Origin: Sphingomonas sp. Y38-1Y
GTDB lineage: Bacteria > Pseudomonadota > Alphaproteobacteria > Sphingomonadales > Sphingomonadaceae
Length of the DNA: 64,000 nt
Direction of reading: 5' to 3'
Assembly: GCF_032391395.1 (NCBI RefSeq)
Contig: NZ_CP135916.1
Coordinates: 3,441,001 to 3,505,000 of the forward strand
Shown here: positions 1-10,048 of the stretch, one piece after another
Position numbering within the stretch: position 1 is the first letter of the stretch
Layout of the letters: each line of letters begins with the position of its first letter
Notes under the pieces: model-generated
Told to the model about the DNA's origin: nothing
What the model saw: the letters and a program-made list of their open reading frames with translations, nothing else
Databases searched by the model: none
Position numbers and translations under genes: made by a program

Positions 1-1286
1 ACCCGCGACTGCACCGGCGGGAACAGGATCGCGATGAGCGCGGTCGAGATCGCGGCGATGACGCCCGGATCGAAATCGGGATCGAGCTGCGACACGCCGA
101 TCTTGGCCAGTTCCTGCGCGCCGGCCCAAACGCCGCCCAGCGTCAGCGTGACGATGCCGACCATGCTCGACCGCCCGATCGCGCGATCCGCGTCCCACAA
201 CCGGAACCGCAGCAGCGACACCAGCACCCCCGCCGGCAGGATCAGGAAGGCGAGGCTGAAGATCGCCAGCGCCGCCCACCCGACCCACGCACCCGCCGGG
301 CCGCCCGGGCGCAGGACCGCCAACAGCATCGCGATGCTCTGGACGACGAAGGCACCCGCAAAGCCGAGCCCCGCCCATTTGAGCTGCTGCCGCTCGATCC
401 CCGGCGGCGTCCGGCGAAAGCGCAGCACCGGGATCGACGCCGCCACCAACGCCGCGACCATCGTGATTCCGGCCACTAGCTCCAGTGGCAGCAGGTTGAT
501 CGCGATCATCACGAACAGCAGCGGCGCCGCGAGCGCCAGCCAGAACCCCGCACGTGGCACGAAGCGCCCGTCGGGAAATGCCGGCAACACGACGAGCAAC
601 AACGCAAAGAAACCCGCCGTCGTCAGGTCGGTGACGCTCCCCCACCCCAGCCAGTCGCCCACCACCGCCGTCAGCGGCAGCGCCATCGATCCCAGCACGA
701 ACGCAAAGGCGAGCAGCACCGACACCGGGTCCTCCGGCCGCCGCTCGATCAGCATCAGCCCGCCCGCGATCAGCCCCAACGCGGCGATGAACTCGAACGC
801 ATAGAAGCCGACGAACTGCCAGACGAGATGGTTCGGCCCCTGCTCCAGCCGCGAGGCGAGCGCCTGGCTGCGCATGACCGCGACGCTGCGGCGCGCACCG
901 TCCTCGGTTTCGATCGTCAGGACAACGCGGCCATCCGGCCCGCGCATCGCCGCCGCCGCGCCCTCGATGCCCATCGCCGGCGTGATCGCCCGTCCGTCGA
1001 TCGCGACCAGCCGGGCTTCATCGGGCAGCCCGGCCGCGCTCGCCTCGTCGGCGATCGGCTCGACGAGGATGCCGCCATCGCCCTCGACACCCAGCCGTAC
1101 GCCGACTGCATCGGTGGCGGGAACGATCCGCGTCTGCTCGATCCAGCCACGCCACAGCCCGGTCACCGAGACGATCAGCGCCAGCACCGCCAGCGCGCGC
1201 CAGGCAAAGCCGATCGCCCGAGCCGCCCGCGACCCGATCGCCGGCAGCGCCCGCACAAAACCCGTTGATTGCCCGCCTTCAGCCAT
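1..1286 (-). CDS. PDZ-containing multi-pass membrane protein, sensor-like (C-terminus beyond window)
   Basis: Reading leftwards from an ATG preceded by a GGGGAGACGGGGGTG ribosome-binding region, the frame stays open to the window edge (428 codons visible). Residues about 25-43 form a membrane helix. Residues about 55-140 look like a periplasmic PDZ-type domain (glycine-rich, with LVAIDGRAI). At least six further hydrophobic segments follow. After them come ERQQLKW and FRLWDADRAIGRS, motifs I associate with the membrane input region of ComP-like sensor kinases. No kinase domain is visible because the end is missing, so 'sensor kinase' is inference. It starts 27 bp after hemA on the same strand and may share its transcript. 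It could instead be a kinase-less membrane protein. Confidence 0.62.
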   Translation of the reverse strand, partial: MAEGGQSTGFVRALPAIGSRAARAIGFAWRALAVLALIVSVTGLWRGWIEQTRIVPATDAVGVRLGVEGDGGILVEPIADEASAAGLPDEARLVAIDGRAITPAMGIEGAAAAMRGPDGRVVLTIETEDGARRSVAVMRSQALASRLEQGPNHLVWQFVGFYAFEFIAALGLIAGGLMLIERRPEDPVSVLLAFAFVLGSMALPLTAVVGDWLGWGSVTDLTTAGFFALLLVVLPAFPDGRFVPRAGFWLALAAPLLFVMIAINLLPLELVAGITMVAALVAASIPVLRFRRTPPGIERQQLKWAGLGFAGAFVVQSIAMLLAVLRPGGPAGAWVGWAALAIFSLAFLILPAGVLVSLLRFRLWDADRAIGRSSMVGIVTLTLGGVWAGAQELAKIGVSQLDPDFDPGVIAAISTALIAILFPPVQSR

Positions 1287-1313
1287 CACCCCCGTCTCCC
1301 CGGGGGCACGCTA

Positions 1314-2570
1314 TCAGGCGGCGGCGCGCATCTCCAGCCGGCCCCAGATCTCGACCAGCGCCTCGGTCAGCTCGCGCATCATCGCCTCGTCATGCGACGG
1401 GCCGGGGGTGAAGCGCAGCCGCTCGGTCCCGCGCGGCACCGTCGGATAATTGATCGGCTGCACATAGACGCCATATTCGGCGAGCAGGATGTCGCTGATC
1501 CGCTTGGCGCGGACCGGATCGCCGACCATCAGCGGCACGATGTGCGTCGTCGACGGCATTACCGGCAGACCCGCCTCGGCGAACATCGCCTTCAGCCGCG
1601 CCGCCGCCGCCTGCTGCCCCTCGCGCTCGGCGCTGGAGCCCTTCAGGTGCCGCACGCTCGCCAGCACGCCCGCGACCAGCACGGGCGACAGACTGGTGGT
1701 GAAGATGAAGCCCGGCGCATAGCTCCGGATCACGTCGACGATCGTCTGGTCGGCGGCGATATAGCCGCCCATGACGCCGAACGCCTTGCCCAGCGTCCCC
1801 TCGATGATCGTCAGCCGGTGCGCCGCCTCGTCCCGCTCGGAAATGCCGCCGCCGCGCGCGCCGTACATGCCGACCGCATGGACCTCGTCCAGATAGGTGA
1901 GCGCGTTGTACTTGTCGGCCAGGTCACAGATCGCATGGATCGGCGCGACATCGCCATCCATCGAATAGACACTCTCGAACGCGATCAGCTTGGGCACCGA
2001 CGCATCCTCGGCGGCCAGCAGTTCCTCAAGATGCGCCAGATCGTTGTGCCGGAACACGCGCTTCTCGCAGCCCGAATTGCGGATGCCCGCGATCATCGAG
2101 GCGTGGTTGAGCTCGTCGGAAAAGACGATGCACCCGGGCAACACCTTTCCCAGCGTCGACAACGTCGCCTCGTTCGAGACATAGCCGGAGGTGAAGAGGA
2201 GCGCCGCTTCTTTGCCGTGCAGATCGGCGAGCTCGCTCTCCAGATCGACATGGTAATGCGTGTTGCCGCCGATGTTGCGCGTGCCGCCCGATCCTGCGCC
2301 GACGTCGTGCAGCGCTGCTTCCATCGCCGCGATCACCTTGGGATGCTGGCCCATCGCGAGGTAATCGTTCGAGCACCAGACGGTGATCGGCTTCGGCCCG
2401 TTATGCCCGGCAAAGCAGCGCGCGTTGGGAAAGGCACCCTTGTTGCGCAGAATGTCGATGAACACCCGATATCGACCTTCGGCGTGGAGCCTGTCGATGG
2501 CTTGGGAGAACACACGGCCATAGTCGACCGCAGGGGGCTGCTTACACGCCTCGATCATGGGCCGCGCCAT
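1314..2570 (-). CDS. hemA: 5-aminolevulinate synthase
   Basis: This PLP enzyme of the alpha-oxoamine synthase family condenses glycine and succinyl-CoA to 5-aminolevulinate, the first step of the C4 route to haem typical of alphaproteobacteria. Diagnostic stretches are [10 protein letters not shown] near the N-terminus, [12 protein letters not shown], the glycine-rich [25 protein letters not shown] (PLP-contacting Asp and His) and [12 protein letters not shown], where the Lys forms the Schiff base. The chosen ATG gives 418 residues, slightly longer than the usual ~405. A second in-frame ATG at 2558 is equally possible and neither has a clear Shine-Dalgarno. The frame is open upstream to 2657 but that part does not look like ALAS. 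A GC-rich hairpin (1289-1306) follows the stop. Confidence 0.95.
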   Translation of the reverse strand: MARPMIEACKQPPAVDYGRVFSQAIDRLHAEGRYRVFIDILRNKGAFPNARCFAGHNGPKPITVWCSNDYLAMGQHPKVIAAMEAALHDVGAGSGGTRNIGGNTHYHVDLESELADLHGKEAALLFTSGYVSNEATLSTLGKVLPGCIVFSDELNHASMIAGIRNSGCEKRVFRHNDLAHLEELLAAEDASVPKLIAFESVYSMDGDVAPIHAICDLADKYNALTYLDEVHAVGMYGARGGGISERDEAAHRLTIIEGTLGKAFGVMGGYIAADQTIVDVIRSYAPGFIFTTSLSPVLVAGVLASVRHLKGSSAEREGQQAAAARLKAMFAEAGLPVMPSTTHIVPLMVGDPVRAKRISDILLAEYGVYVQPINYPTVPRGTERLRFTPGPSHDEAMMRELTEALVEIWGRLEMRAAA

Positions 2571-2803
2571 AATGACATTTCGGCGTCGATGCCAGCGCGA
2601 ACGGCTCGCATATTCGGCCGCAAACCTGCGATTTTGATCGTTCCGGCGGACCAGCACGGCATTTGGCCGAGAACTTGCTCTGGATCATGTCGGCGGATCG
2701 ATCAATCTGATAGAGAAATCCCATCGTCGACGCCGAGTCACGTGCCGAGCATGTCGACGACTGAGAGACCCACCGCGCTCCCGCTTGGACGAGGAGCCAT
2801 GTC

Positions 2804-2974
2804 ATGGAACCGCAAGACCGCAACTATTTCCTGAGTCGCGCTTCTCAGGAGCAGGCGTTTGCCGAACGCTGCGAGGATGTAACCGCACGCCGCGTGCATC
2901 AGGAACTCGCCGACCGTTATCGCACGCTGGCCGATCAGGCGCCGATGATGGCCGCCCCGCCTCGCGCCGCCTGA
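2804..2974 (+). CDS. small conserved-looking protein, 56 aa
   Basis: This short gene starts at an ATG with a strong GAGGAG seven bases upstream and ends at a TGA just before a clear terminator hairpin. The product is hydrophilic and mostly helical in composition, rich in Arg, Glu and Gln (it begins MEPQDRNYFLSRASQEQAF), with a Pro/Ala-rich tail. No membrane segment, Cys pair or known motif is visible. The ribosome-binding site, ordinary codon use and a terminator immediately after the stop support a real gene. It is divergent from hemA and convergent with rpoZ. Function unknown. Confidence 0.6.
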   Translation: MEPQDRNYFLSRASQEQAFAERCEDVTARRVHQELADRYRTLADQAPMMAAPPRAA

Positions 2975-2984
2975 CCGGAACGAA

Positions 2985-3018
2985 AAAGGCCGCGCTTCCA
3001 CCCGGAAGCGCGGCCTTT
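2985..3018. terminator. bidirectional terminator hairpin
   Basis: A perfect 15-bp stem (AAAGGCCGCGCTTCC / GGAAGCGCGGCCTTT) with a 4-base loop lies between the convergent 56-aa gene and rpoZ. The A and T runs at its ends allow it to act on both strands. Confidence 0.85.
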
Positions 3019-3039
3019 CATGCTTAAGTCGGGACGGCC

Positions 3040-3384
3040 TCAGCCGTCGTAGTCGCCGCCCGCATTCTGGTTACGCGGCGGCGCGGCGGCGGTCAGGCGC
3101 AGCGCCTCGGCCGACGCCGACAGCGAACCGATCTCGTCCGGCGCTTCCTCGTCGTCGATCTGGACGCGCTGCAGGCTTGACACCAGCGCCTCGTGCATCG
3201 CGTCGGGACGGACCGTCTCCTCGGCGATCTCGCGCAGCGCGACGACCGGGTTCTTGTCGCGATCGCGGTCCAGCGTCAGTTCGGCACCGCCCGAAATCTG
3301 GCGCGCACGCTGCGCGGCGAGCAGCACCAGGTCGAACCGGTTGGGGATCTTGTCGACGCAATCCTCGACGGTGACGCGCGCCAT
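3040..3384 (-). CDS. rpoZ: DNA-directed RNA polymerase subunit omega
   Basis: Omega helps assemble RNA polymerase by chaperoning the beta-prime subunit. The start [20 protein letters not shown] and the helix [13 protein letters not shown] are the family signature (residues 1-33), followed by the conserved [15 protein letters not shown]. At 114 residues the length fits alphaproteobacterial omega, whose C-terminal tail varies. Here the tail is Ala- and Asp-rich and ends GGDYDG. It is transcribed towards a shared terminator hairpin and is divergent from the phospholipase D-type gene. Confidence 0.97.
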   Translation of the reverse strand: MARVTVEDCVDKIPNRFDLVLLAAQRARQISGGAELTLDRDRDKNPVVALREIAEETVRPDAMHEALVSSLQRVQIDDEEAPDEIGSLSASAEALRLTAAAPPRNQNAGGDYDG

Positions 3385-3511
3385 GAACGCTTCCTTCGCT
3401 TGAATACCGATGGGTTCGGGAAAGCGTGCCAGCTAGAGCGGCTGGCCGCCAAAGTCAAGATTTTGCGTGCCCACGTTGCGCCCTGCCCCGCCGCGCGCCA
3501 TGGGAAGTGCC

Positions 3512-4717
3512 ATGGCCGAACCGCCCGAACAGCCGCTTTTTCAGGTCGCGGACAACGCGATCCGGCTGCTCGACACGGGACCGCGGCGCATGTCGGCGCT
3601 GCTCGACCTGATCGCCTCCGCGCAAGCGCGGCTGCGCGTTCTCTACTACATCTACGAGGATGACGAGGCGGGCCGCGCGGTCGGTGCCGCGCTGATCGCC
3701 GCTGCCGCCCGCGGCGTTCGCGTCACGCTGATCGTCGATGGCCTCGGCAGCGAGCCCGCCGCTCGCGCGCGCTTCTTCGACCCGCTGGAGTCTGCGGGGG
3801 TCGAGGTCTGCCGCTTCATCCCCCGCTTCGGTCGCAAATATCTGCTTCGCAATCACCAGAAGCTTGCGCTTGCCGACGAAGCGCGGATCATCATCGGCGG
3901 CTTCAACATCAAGGCCGATTATTTCGGCGTGCCGGGCGAGGACGGCGAAGCCTGGCGCGACCTGGGCCTCTGGATGGAAGGTCCCGCCGCCGCCCGCCTC
4001 GCCCCCTATTTCGACGCGCTCGCGCGGTGGAGCCGCGACGAGAACGCCTCGGTCCGCGCGCTCGCCCGCGTGCTCCGCCGCTACAGCGAGCATGAGGGGG
4101 AGGTACGCTGGCTGCTCGGCGGTCCCACCCGCCATCTGTCTCCCTGGGCGCGAGCGATCCGCCGCGAGATGAAGGTGGCGGCGCAGGGCGGCGAGCGCAT
4201 CGACCTGATCGCCGCCTATTTCGCACCCGGCCCCTCGATGCTCCGCCGGCTGAAGCGTGCCGCGCGCCGCGGCACCGTCAACGTCGTGCTGCCTGCCATC
4301 ACCGACAACTATATGGCGATCTGGGCGTCGCGCTTCACCTATGCGGGGCTGCTGCGCCGCGGCGTGCGGGTGTGGGAATATCAGGCGACCAAACTCCATA
4401 CCAAGCTGGTCGCGGTGGACGGCGCGGTTCATGTCGGATCGGCCAATTTCGACATCCGCAGCCTGTTTCTCAACCTGGAGCTCATGCTCCGGATCGAGGA
4501 CCCTGCCTTCTCCGCCCATGTCCGCGGCTATGTCGATGGCGAGATCGCCAACTCACGCCGCATCACGCGCGAGGATCATCGCGCCGCGATGACCCCCTGG
4601 ACGCGCCTCAAGCAAGCCGTCGCCTATGCAGTGATGGCGGTGCTCGACCCGCAGATCAGCCGCCGGCTGATCGCCTGGGGCGAGCGCGACCGCCCGCCTC
4701 AGCGCTCGGACAAGTAG
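3512..4717 (+). CDS. phospholipase D / cardiolipin synthase-family protein
   Basis: The protein has two HKD half-sites: HQKLALAD followed by GGFN around residue 115, and HTKLVAVDG followed by GSANFDIRS around residue 296. In the phospholipase D superfamily the two His residues form one active site for phosphatidyl transfer. The length (401 aa) and [11 protein letters not shown] near the N-terminus fit cardiolipin synthase-like proteins that lack N-terminal membrane helices. The start at 3512 follows a GGGAAG-like site; an ATG at 3500 is in frame. Its stop overlaps the 3' end of convergent gpmA by 19 bp. The substrate is not shown by the sequence, so no gene symbol is given. Confidence 0.85.
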   Translation: MAEPPEQPLFQVADNAIRLLDTGPRRMSALLDLIASAQARLRVLYYIYEDDEAGRAVGAALIAAAARGVRVTLIVDGLGSEPAARARFFDPLESAGVEVCRFIPRFGRKYLLRNHQKLALADEARIIIGGFNIKADYFGVPGEDGEAWRDLGLWMEGPAAARLAPYFDALARWSRDENASVRALARVLRRYSEHEGEVRWLLGGPTRHLSPWARAIRREMKVAAQGGERIDLIAAYFAPGPSMLRRLKRAARRGTVNVVLPAITDNYMAIWASRFTYAGLLRRGVRVWEYQATKLHTKLVAVDGAVHVGSANFDIRSLFLNLELMLRIEDPAFSAHVRGYVDGEIANSRRITREDHRAAMTPWTRLKQAVAYAVMAVLDPQISRRLIAWGERDRPPQRSDK

Positions 4718-5385
4718 TAGCGGTCGGTCGCCGTCAGCGCGTCGTCCAGTTCATAGACGATCGGCTGCCCCGTCGGAATCTCCAGGCTCGCGATATCGTC
4801 GTCCGAGATGCCCGACAGATGCTTGACCAGCGCGCGCAGCGAATTGCCGTGCGCCGACACCAGCACGCGCTTGCCCGCCTTCAGTTCGGGCGCGATCCGC
4901 GCCTCCCAATAGGGAAGCACGCGCGCGATCGTGTCCTTCAGGCTCTCCGTCTGCGGAATGGCGATCCCGGCATAGCGGCGGTCGGCCGACAGGTCCCATG
5001 CCGATCCCGCCTCGGGCAGCGGCGGCGGGATGTCGAAGCTGCGGCGCCAGATCTTGACCTGATCGTCGCCATGCTTGGCCGCGGTCTCCGCCTTGTCGAG
5101 CCCGGTCAGCCCGCCATAATGCCGCTCGTTCAGCCGCCAGTCCTTCTCGACCGGCAGCCACAGCCGTCCCATCGCCTCCAGCGCCAGGTTGAGCGTCTTG
5201 ATCGCCCGCGTCTGAAAGCTCGTGAAGCACTGGTCGAAGTCTAGGCCCTTGGCCGCCAGCGCTTCGCCCGCGGCCCAGGCTTCGCGCGTTCCCTGCTCGG
5301 TCAGGTCGACGTCCCACCAGCCGGTGAAGCGGTTCTCGAGATTCCAGGCCGACTGGCCATGGCGAATGAGGACGAGTGTCGGCAT
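4699..5385 (-). CDS. gpmA: 2,3-bisphosphoglycerate-dependent phosphoglycerate mutase
   Basis: Interconverts 3- and 2-phosphoglycerate in glycolysis and gluconeogenesis. The N-terminal [12 protein letters not shown] carries the phosphorylated His (residue 9) in the RHG motif. [13 protein letters not shown] (about 86-98) and the second catalytic His in [14 protein letters not shown] (about 180) are the usual dPGM landmarks. The length of 228 residues is normal. The ATG has GGGAGAG upstream; the longer open frame upstream of it does not match the family. It is convergent with the phospholipase D-type gene and divergent from the dienelactone hydrolase gene. Confidence 0.96.
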   Translation of the reverse strand: MPTLVLIRHGQSAWNLENRFTGWWDVDLTEQGTREAWAAGEALAAKGLDFDQCFTSFQTRAIKTLNLALEAMGRLWLPVEKDWRLNERHYGGLTGLDKAETAAKHGDDQVKIWRRSFDIPPPLPEAGSAWDLSADRRYAGIAIPQTESLKDTIARVLPYWEARIAPELKAGKRVLVSAHGNSLRALVKHLSGISDDDIASLEIPTGQPIVYELDDALTATDRYYLSER

Positions 5386-5454
5386 AGCTGCTCTCCCGGA
5401 AGGTCGCCGCCGTCCATAACGGCTGCGGCGCGGCTGGCAACGGAAGGACGAGCG

Positions 5455-6180
5455 ATGGCGATCGAGCGGCGTACCCTGGTCTATGATGGTCCCGGCGGTC
5501 CCTTCGAGGGGGTGGTCGCCTTCGACTCGGATGCGGAGGGCCCACGCCCCGGCGTGCTGATCGTCCCGAACGTCCTGGGACAGAAGGAAGCCGACAACCG
5601 CGTCGCCGAACGGCTCGCCGGACTCGGCTATGTCGCGCTCGCCGGCGACGTGTTCGGCCAGGGCAAGCGGACGACGCGCGACTCGGCCGATCCCGCGCTC
5701 TACATGAACCAGCTCAATGCCGACCGCGCGCTGCTCCGCGATCGCCTCCACGCCAGCGTCGCCGCGCTGAAGGCCCTGCCCGAGGTCGACGACGCGCGCA
5801 CCGCCGCGATCGGTTACTGCTTCGGCGGCAAGTGCGTGCTCGACCTCGCCCGCTCGGACGCCGACCTTTTGGCAGTTGTGTCGTTCCACGGCATCTTCGA
5901 CCGCCCGGACTATGCCACCGTCACGCCGATCACCCCGCGCGTCCTCGTCTGCCACGGCTGGGCCGATCCGCTCGCCCCGCCCGATACCGTCACCGCGCTG
6001 GCCGCCGAGCTGACCGAAGCGGACGCACGCTGGCAGCTCCACGCCTACGGCCATGCCGGCCACGGCTTCACCGACGAGTCGATGAAGGCATCGTCCCGTC
6101 CCGGGTTCGGCTACGACGCCGACGCCGCGACCTCGAGCTGGGCGGCCATGGAGCGCCTGTTCGCCGAGGTGTTCGCATGA
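5455..6180 (+). CDS. dienelactone hydrolase family protein
   Basis: Alpha/beta hydrolase of 241 residues with the dienelactone-hydrolase Cys-Asp-His triad: Cys122 in GYCFGGK, Asp171 in [11 protein letters not shown] and His203 in GHAGHGFTD. The family hydrolyses cyclic esters or lactones; the true substrate here is unknown, and no other aromatic-degradation gene is nearby. The ATG at 5455 has GGAAGGA upstream. The stop overlaps the next start (ATGA), so it is translationally coupled to the DUF2332 gene. Confidence 0.88.
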   Translation: MAIERRTLVYDGPGGPFEGVVAFDSDAEGPRPGVLIVPNVLGQKEADNRVAERLAGLGYVALAGDVFGQGKRTTRDSADPALYMNQLNADRALLRDRLHASVAALKALPEVDDARTAAIGYCFGGKCVLDLARSDADLLAVVSFHGIFDRPDYATVTPITPRVLVCHGWADPLAPPDTVTALAAELTEADARWQLHAYGHAGHGFTDESMKASSRPGFGYDADAATSSWAAMERLFAEVFA

Positions 6181-7217
6181 GCGAACGCGCGGTTCGCAGC
6201 GCCTTCCTCGCGCAACAGGGCTTTTGCGACGCGATGGATGCGCCGCTGACCGGCCGCGTCAGCGGCGCGTTGGCCGAGGCGCTCGACGACACGACCGAGA
6301 CCGGCCGCCGCGTGCTCGCCTGGCCGGGCGAGGCGATCGAGGATGCGCTGCCGCTCCGCCTCGTCGGCGGCCTTCGCGCGCTGGCGCTCCGCGGCGACGC
6401 ACCCGAGCTGGCGGCGCTGTTCGCGGGCGAGGGCGATGCCGTCCCCGTCCTCGCCGCGGCGCTTCGCGACCACGATGCGGCGCTGCTCCCCTGGCTCGAC
6501 GGCCCGCCCCAGACCAACGAACCCGGCCGCTCGGCCGCGCTGATGCTCGGCCTCATCCACGCCGCGCGCACCTTCGGCCAGCCGCTCGACCTTCTCGAGA
6601 TCGGGTCGAGCGCGGGCCTCAACCTCCTCATCGATCGCTACGCTTTCGACCTTGGCGGCTTGCGGATCGGCCCCGACGGCTCGCCCGTCACGCTGACGCC
6701 CGAGTGGCGCGGCCCGCCGCCCGAGCCCGTCGCCATCGACATCGCATCGGTCCGCGGTGTCGACATCGCCCCGCTCGACCTCACCGTCCCGGCCGATGCC
6801 GATCGGCTGCGCGCCTATGTCTGGGCCGACCATCCCGACCGCTTCGCCCGCCTCGACGCCGCAATCGCGATGTTCGCCGCCGATCCCCCGCGCCTCGACC
6901 AGGGCGACGCCGCCGACTGGGTCGAGGCACGGCTCGCCGAGCCCCAGCCCGCCGGCCACACCCGCGTGCTGATGCACTCGGTCGTCTGGCAATATCTCGG
7001 CGCCGATCGCCAGGCCCGCATCCGGGCCGCCCTCGACCGCGCAGGCGCTGCCGCCACCCCCGACCGCCCGCTCGCCTGGGTCCGGCTGGAGCCCAATCGC
7101 GATCTCGCCCGGCACGAGGTTCGCGCGACGCTCTGGCCCGGCGACGCGGAAACGCTGCTCGCGCGCAGCCACCCGCACGGCCGCTGGATCGAGCCGATCA
7201 CGATCGGTAGCGCTTGA
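6177..7217 (+). CDS. DUF2332 family protein
   Basis: A 346-residue soluble protein. The segment [19 protein letters not shown] (about 140-158) is characteristic of DUF2332. It resembles a nucleotide- or SAM-binding loop of a methyltransferase fold, but no catalytic function is established for the family as far as I know. Further conserved-looking parts are [15 protein letters not shown], the strand [14 protein letters not shown], and the C-terminal half ending in PHGRWIEPI. The start overlaps the hydrolase stop by 4 bases (ATGA). lepB begins 32 bp downstream. Confidence 0.85.
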   Translation: MSERAVRSAFLAQQGFCDAMDAPLTGRVSGALAEALDDTTETGRRVLAWPGEAIEDALPLRLVGGLRALALRGDAPELAALFAGEGDAVPVLAAALRDHDAALLPWLDGPPQTNEPGRSAALMLGLIHAARTFGQPLDLLEIGSSAGLNLLIDRYAFDLGGLRIGPDGSPVTLTPEWRGPPPEPVAIDIASVRGVDIAPLDLTVPADADRLRAYVWADHPDRFARLDAAIAMFAADPPRLDQGDAADWVEARLAEPQPAGHTRVLMHSVVWQYLGADRQARIRAALDRAGAAATPDRPLAWVRLEPNRDLARHEVRATLWPGDAETLLARSHPHGRWIEPITIGSA

Positions 7218-7248
7218 CGTCGGCAACACACCCCGGCACGTCCGACGC

Positions 7249-8049
7249 ATGGCCCGCCGCACCCGCGCATCGACCCGCCCCAAGCGCCCCGAGTGGCAGG
7301 AAACGCTGATCTTCCTCGTCAAGCTGGTGGCGATCGTCTTCGTCGTGCGCAGCTTCCTGATCTCGCCCTTCGTCATCCCCTCGGGCTCGATGCTGCCGCG
7401 CACGCTGATCGGCGACTATCTGTTCGTCACCAAGTGGAACTACGGCTATTCGCGCCACTCGCTGCCGTTCAGCCTGCCGCTGATCCCCGGGCGCCTGTTC
7501 CCCTCCACCCCCGCGCGCGGCGACGTCGTCGTGTTCAAGGCGCCGCCGGGGAACAACGAGGACTGGATCAAGCGCGTCATCGGCCTGCCCGGCGACACCG
7601 TCCAGATGCGCGGCGGCACGCTCTTCCTCAATGGCAAGGCGGTGCCCAAGCAGCGCGTCGCCGACTTCGTCCTGCCGCTCAGCCCCAACAGCCCCTGCGA
7701 CCCCTATTTCCGCGACGATGGCCCCGATGGCACCCCCGTCTGCCGCTATCCGCAGTTCGAGGAAACGCTGCCCGGCGGCGTCCGCTATCGCATCCTCGAT
7801 CAGGGGTTCAGCGTCGGCGACGACACCGGCATCTACCGCGTGCCCGCTGGCCACGTGTTCATGATGGGCGACAATCGCGACGATTCGAAGGACAGCCGCT
7901 TCCCCGACTCGATCGGCTACGTCCCGCTCGAAAATCTGGAGGGCAAGGCGGTGGTCAATTTCTGGTCGACCGACGGCAGCGCCTCCTGGCTGCTCCCCTG
8001 GACCTGGCCCGGCGCGACCCGCTGGAACCGCATCGGCGAGCTCTACTAA
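7249..8049 (+). CDS. lepB: signal peptidase I
   Basis: Type I signal peptidase (266 aa) that removes signal peptides from exported proteins at the outer face of the inner membrane. One N-terminal helix (about residues 19-40) is followed by the PSGSMLP motif with nucleophile Ser47. The general-base Lys108 lies in DWIKRVIGLPGD, and the late box MGDNRDDSKDSR is intact. A Cys pair (NSPCDPYF ... PVCRYP) falls in a family-specific insertion. rnc starts 4 bp after the stop, the usual lepB-rnc pairing of alphaproteobacteria. Confidence 0.96.
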   Translation: MARRTRASTRPKRPEWQETLIFLVKLVAIVFVVRSFLISPFVIPSGSMLPRTLIGDYLFVTKWNYGYSRHSLPFSLPLIPGRLFPSTPARGDVVVFKAPPGNNEDWIKRVIGLPGDTVQMRGGTLFLNGKAVPKQRVADFVLPLSPNSPCDPYFRDDGPDGTPVCRYPQFEETLPGGVRYRILDQGFSVGDDTGIYRVPAGHVFMMGDNRDDSKDSRFPDSIGYVPLENLEGKAVVNFWSTDGSASWLLPWTWPGATRWNRIGELY

Positions 8050-8053
8050 GGCG

Positions 8054-8719
8054 ATGGCTGCGCTCGACGACTGGCTGGACGCAACCTTCGGCGGCGTCGC
8101 CGCGCCCGAACGCTTCGCCCGCGCGCTGACGCATGGCAGCCAGGCGGCGGACAATTACGAGCGGCTCGAATTCCTCGGCGACCGCGTCCTCGGCCTCACC
8201 ATCGCCGAATGGCTCTACTCGCGCTACCCGGCCGAGCCCGAGGGCAAGCTGTCGCGCCGGCTCAACGCGCTCGTCACCGGACCCGTCTGCGCCGACGTCG
8301 CGCGCTCGCTCGGCATCCGCGATCAGCTCCGCCTCGGCAAGCAGGCGCGCGACGACGGCGCCGCCGACAGCGACAATGTCCTTGGCGACGTGATGGAGGC
8401 GCTGATCGGCGCGCTGTTCCTCGAGCGCGGCTTCGACCGCACCGCCGCTTTCGTTCGGGAGGCATGGGGCGACCGCATCGACGCCCAGGGCGCCGCCCCG
8501 CGTCACCCCAAGTCCGCGCTTCAGGAATGGGCCGCCGCCAACCAGCGCCGCGCCCCCGAATACGCCATCGTCGACCGCTCCGGCCCCCATCACGCGCCGC
8601 GCTTCAAGGTGTCGGTCAGCCTCGGAAACTATGCGAGCGCCGAGGGCGAAGGCGCGTCGAAGCAGGAGGCGGAGACGGCCGCCGCGACGGCGCTGCTGAA
8701 GGTGGTGGAGAAGCGATAA
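8054..8719 (+). CDS. rnc: ribonuclease III
   Basis: Double-strand-specific endoribonuclease that processes rRNA precursors and structured mRNAs. The catalytic signature ERLEFLGDRVLGL is at about residues 36-48, a second acidic site lies in LGDVMEALIGALFLERG, and the C-terminal double-stranded-RNA-binding domain (about 150-221) contains ASKQEAETAAATALL. Length 221 aa is normal. It follows lepB by 4 bp. In many alphaproteobacteria era comes next; here a repeat element and convergent pgk follow instead. Confidence 0.96.
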   Translation: MAALDDWLDATFGGVAAPERFARALTHGSQAADNYERLEFLGDRVLGLTIAEWLYSRYPAEPEGKLSRRLNALVTGPVCADVARSLGIRDQLRLGKQARDDGAADSDNVLGDVMEALIGALFLERGFDRTAAFVREAWGDRIDAQGAAPRHPKSALQEWAAANQRRAPEYAIVDRSGPHHAPRFKVSVSLGNYASAEGEGASKQEAETAAATALLKVVEKR

Positions 8720-8740
8720 GCTCTACCTGCCGCGTCCCGG

Positions 8741-8822
8741 GCACGTCCTTCGACAAGCTCATGACGAACGGATTAAGCTGATCCACTCAACCCGTTCGTG
8801 CTGAGCCTGTCGAAGCACGTGC
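8741..8822. repeat. intergenic inverted repeat, GTTCG/TCGAAG family
   Basis: Two arms of about 31 bp (8741-8771 and 8791-8822) are imperfect reverse complements, containing CTTCGACAAGCTC and GAGCCTGTCGAAG. The same arms recur at several other intergenic sites in this window. It lies between convergent rnc and pgk and may also terminate both. Confidence 0.8.
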
Positions 8823-8837
8823 CCCAGACGCCGCGCC

Positions 8838-10031
8838 TCAGGCCGAAAGCGCCGCCACCCCGGGCAGATCCTTTCCCTCCATCCACTCCAGGAACGCGCC
8901 GCCCGCGGTCGAGACGAAGGTCATCTCGTCCGCCACGCCCGCCTGGTTGAGCGCCGCGACGGTATCCCCGCCGCCCGCCACCGACACCAGCGATCCCTCG
9001 CGGGTCAACGCCGCGGCGGTGCGCGCCAGCGACATCGTCGCGGTGTCGAACGGCGGCGTCTCGAACGCGCCCAGCGGCCCGTTCCACACGAGCGTGCGGC
9101 ACGTCTTGAGCACATCGCCCAGCGCCTCGGTCGCGGCCGGACCGACATCCAGAATCATCTCGTCGCTCGCCACCTCATGCACGTTGCACGTGCGCAGCGA
9201 CGGCGGATTGGCCGCGAACTCCTTCGACACGACGACGTCGTACGGCAGGTGGATGGTGCAGCCCGCCTTCTCCGCCGCGTCGAAGATCGCGTCGGCGGTG
9301 GGGACCAGGTCGTGCTCGGCCAGGCTCTTGCCGACATCGACGCCGCGCGCCGCCAGGAACGTATTGGCCATGCCGCCGCCGATGATGAGGTGATCGACGC
9401 GGCCGACCAGATGCTTGAGCACGTCGAGCTTGGTCGACACCTTGGCGCCGCCGACGACCGCCGCGACCGGATGCTCCGGCGCCCCCAGCGCCTTGTCCAG
9501 CGCGTCGAGCTCGGCCTCCATCTGCCGGCCCGCAAACGCCGGCAGCTTGTGCGCCAGTCCCTCGGTCGAGGCATGCGCACGGTGCGCCGCGGAGAAGGCA
9601 TCGTTGACGTAGAGCTCGCCCAGCGCCGCGATCATGTCGACCACACCGCCGTCGTTCGTCTCCTCGCCAGCATGGAAGCGCGTGTTTTCCAGGAGCGCGA
9701 CGTCGCCAGGCTGGAGCATCGTCACCGCTTCCGGCGCCGAATCCCAGTCGATGAACCGCACTTCGCGGCCCAGCACGTGCGACAGCGGCTGCGTCACCAG
9801 CGACAGCGACATCGTCGGATCGGACTTGCCCTTGGGCCGACCGAAATGCGCCAGGATCAGCACGACCGCGCCCTTGTCCGACAGCTCGCTGACCGTCGGC
9901 ACCGCCGCGCGCAGCCGCGTGTCGTCGCCGACCTTGCCGTCCGCCATCGGCACGTTGAGGTCCTCGCGCACCAGCACGCGCTTGCCCGTGAGGTCGCCCA
10001 TGTCGTCGAGCGTCTTGAAGCTGCGTGGCAT
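8838..10031 (-). CDS. pgk: phosphoglycerate kinase
   Basis: Transfers phosphate from 1,3-bisphosphoglycerate to ADP. Recognised by the start [23 protein letters not shown] (about residue 60), [10 protein letters not shown], the hinge region [12 protein letters not shown], and C-terminal [13 protein letters not shown] with [15 protein letters not shown]. Length 397 aa is normal. The ATG at 10031 follows GGGAGAG. It belongs to the minus-strand tkt-gap-MOSC-pgk series, but a 100-bp inverted repeat separates it from the MOSC gene and could weaken read-through. Confidence 0.97.
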   Translation of the reverse strand: MPRSFKTLDDMGDLTGKRVLVREDLNVPMADGKVGDDTRLRAAVPTVSELSDKGAVVLILAHFGRPKGKSDPTMSLSLVTQPLSHVLGREVRFIDWDSAPEAVTMLQPGDVALLENTRFHAGEETNDGGVVDMIAALGELYVNDAFSAAHRAHASTEGLAHKLPAFAGRQMEAELDALDKALGAPEHPVAAVVGGAKVSTKLDVLKHLVGRVDHLIIGGGMANTFLAARGVDVGKSLAEHDLVPTADAIFDAAEKAGCTIHLPYDVVVSKEFAANPPSLRTCNVHEVASDEMILDVGPAATEALGDVLKTCRTLVWNGPLGAFETPPFDTATMSLARTAAALTREGSLVSVAGGGDTVAALNQAGVADEMTFVSTAGGAFLEWMEGKDLPGVAALSA

Positions 10032-10048
10032 ACCCGTCTCTCCCAAAA

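Noticed and set aside
1269..2834. Plus-strand open frame opposite hemA
   Set aside because: Shadow of 5-aminolevulinate synthase; the translated sequence has no recognisable motif.
4699..4717. 19-bp overlap of convergent phospholipase D-type gene and gpmA as a regulatory device
   Set aside because: Short convergent 3' overlaps are common in compact genomes; the same is seen for gltX and COQ9. No further evidence.
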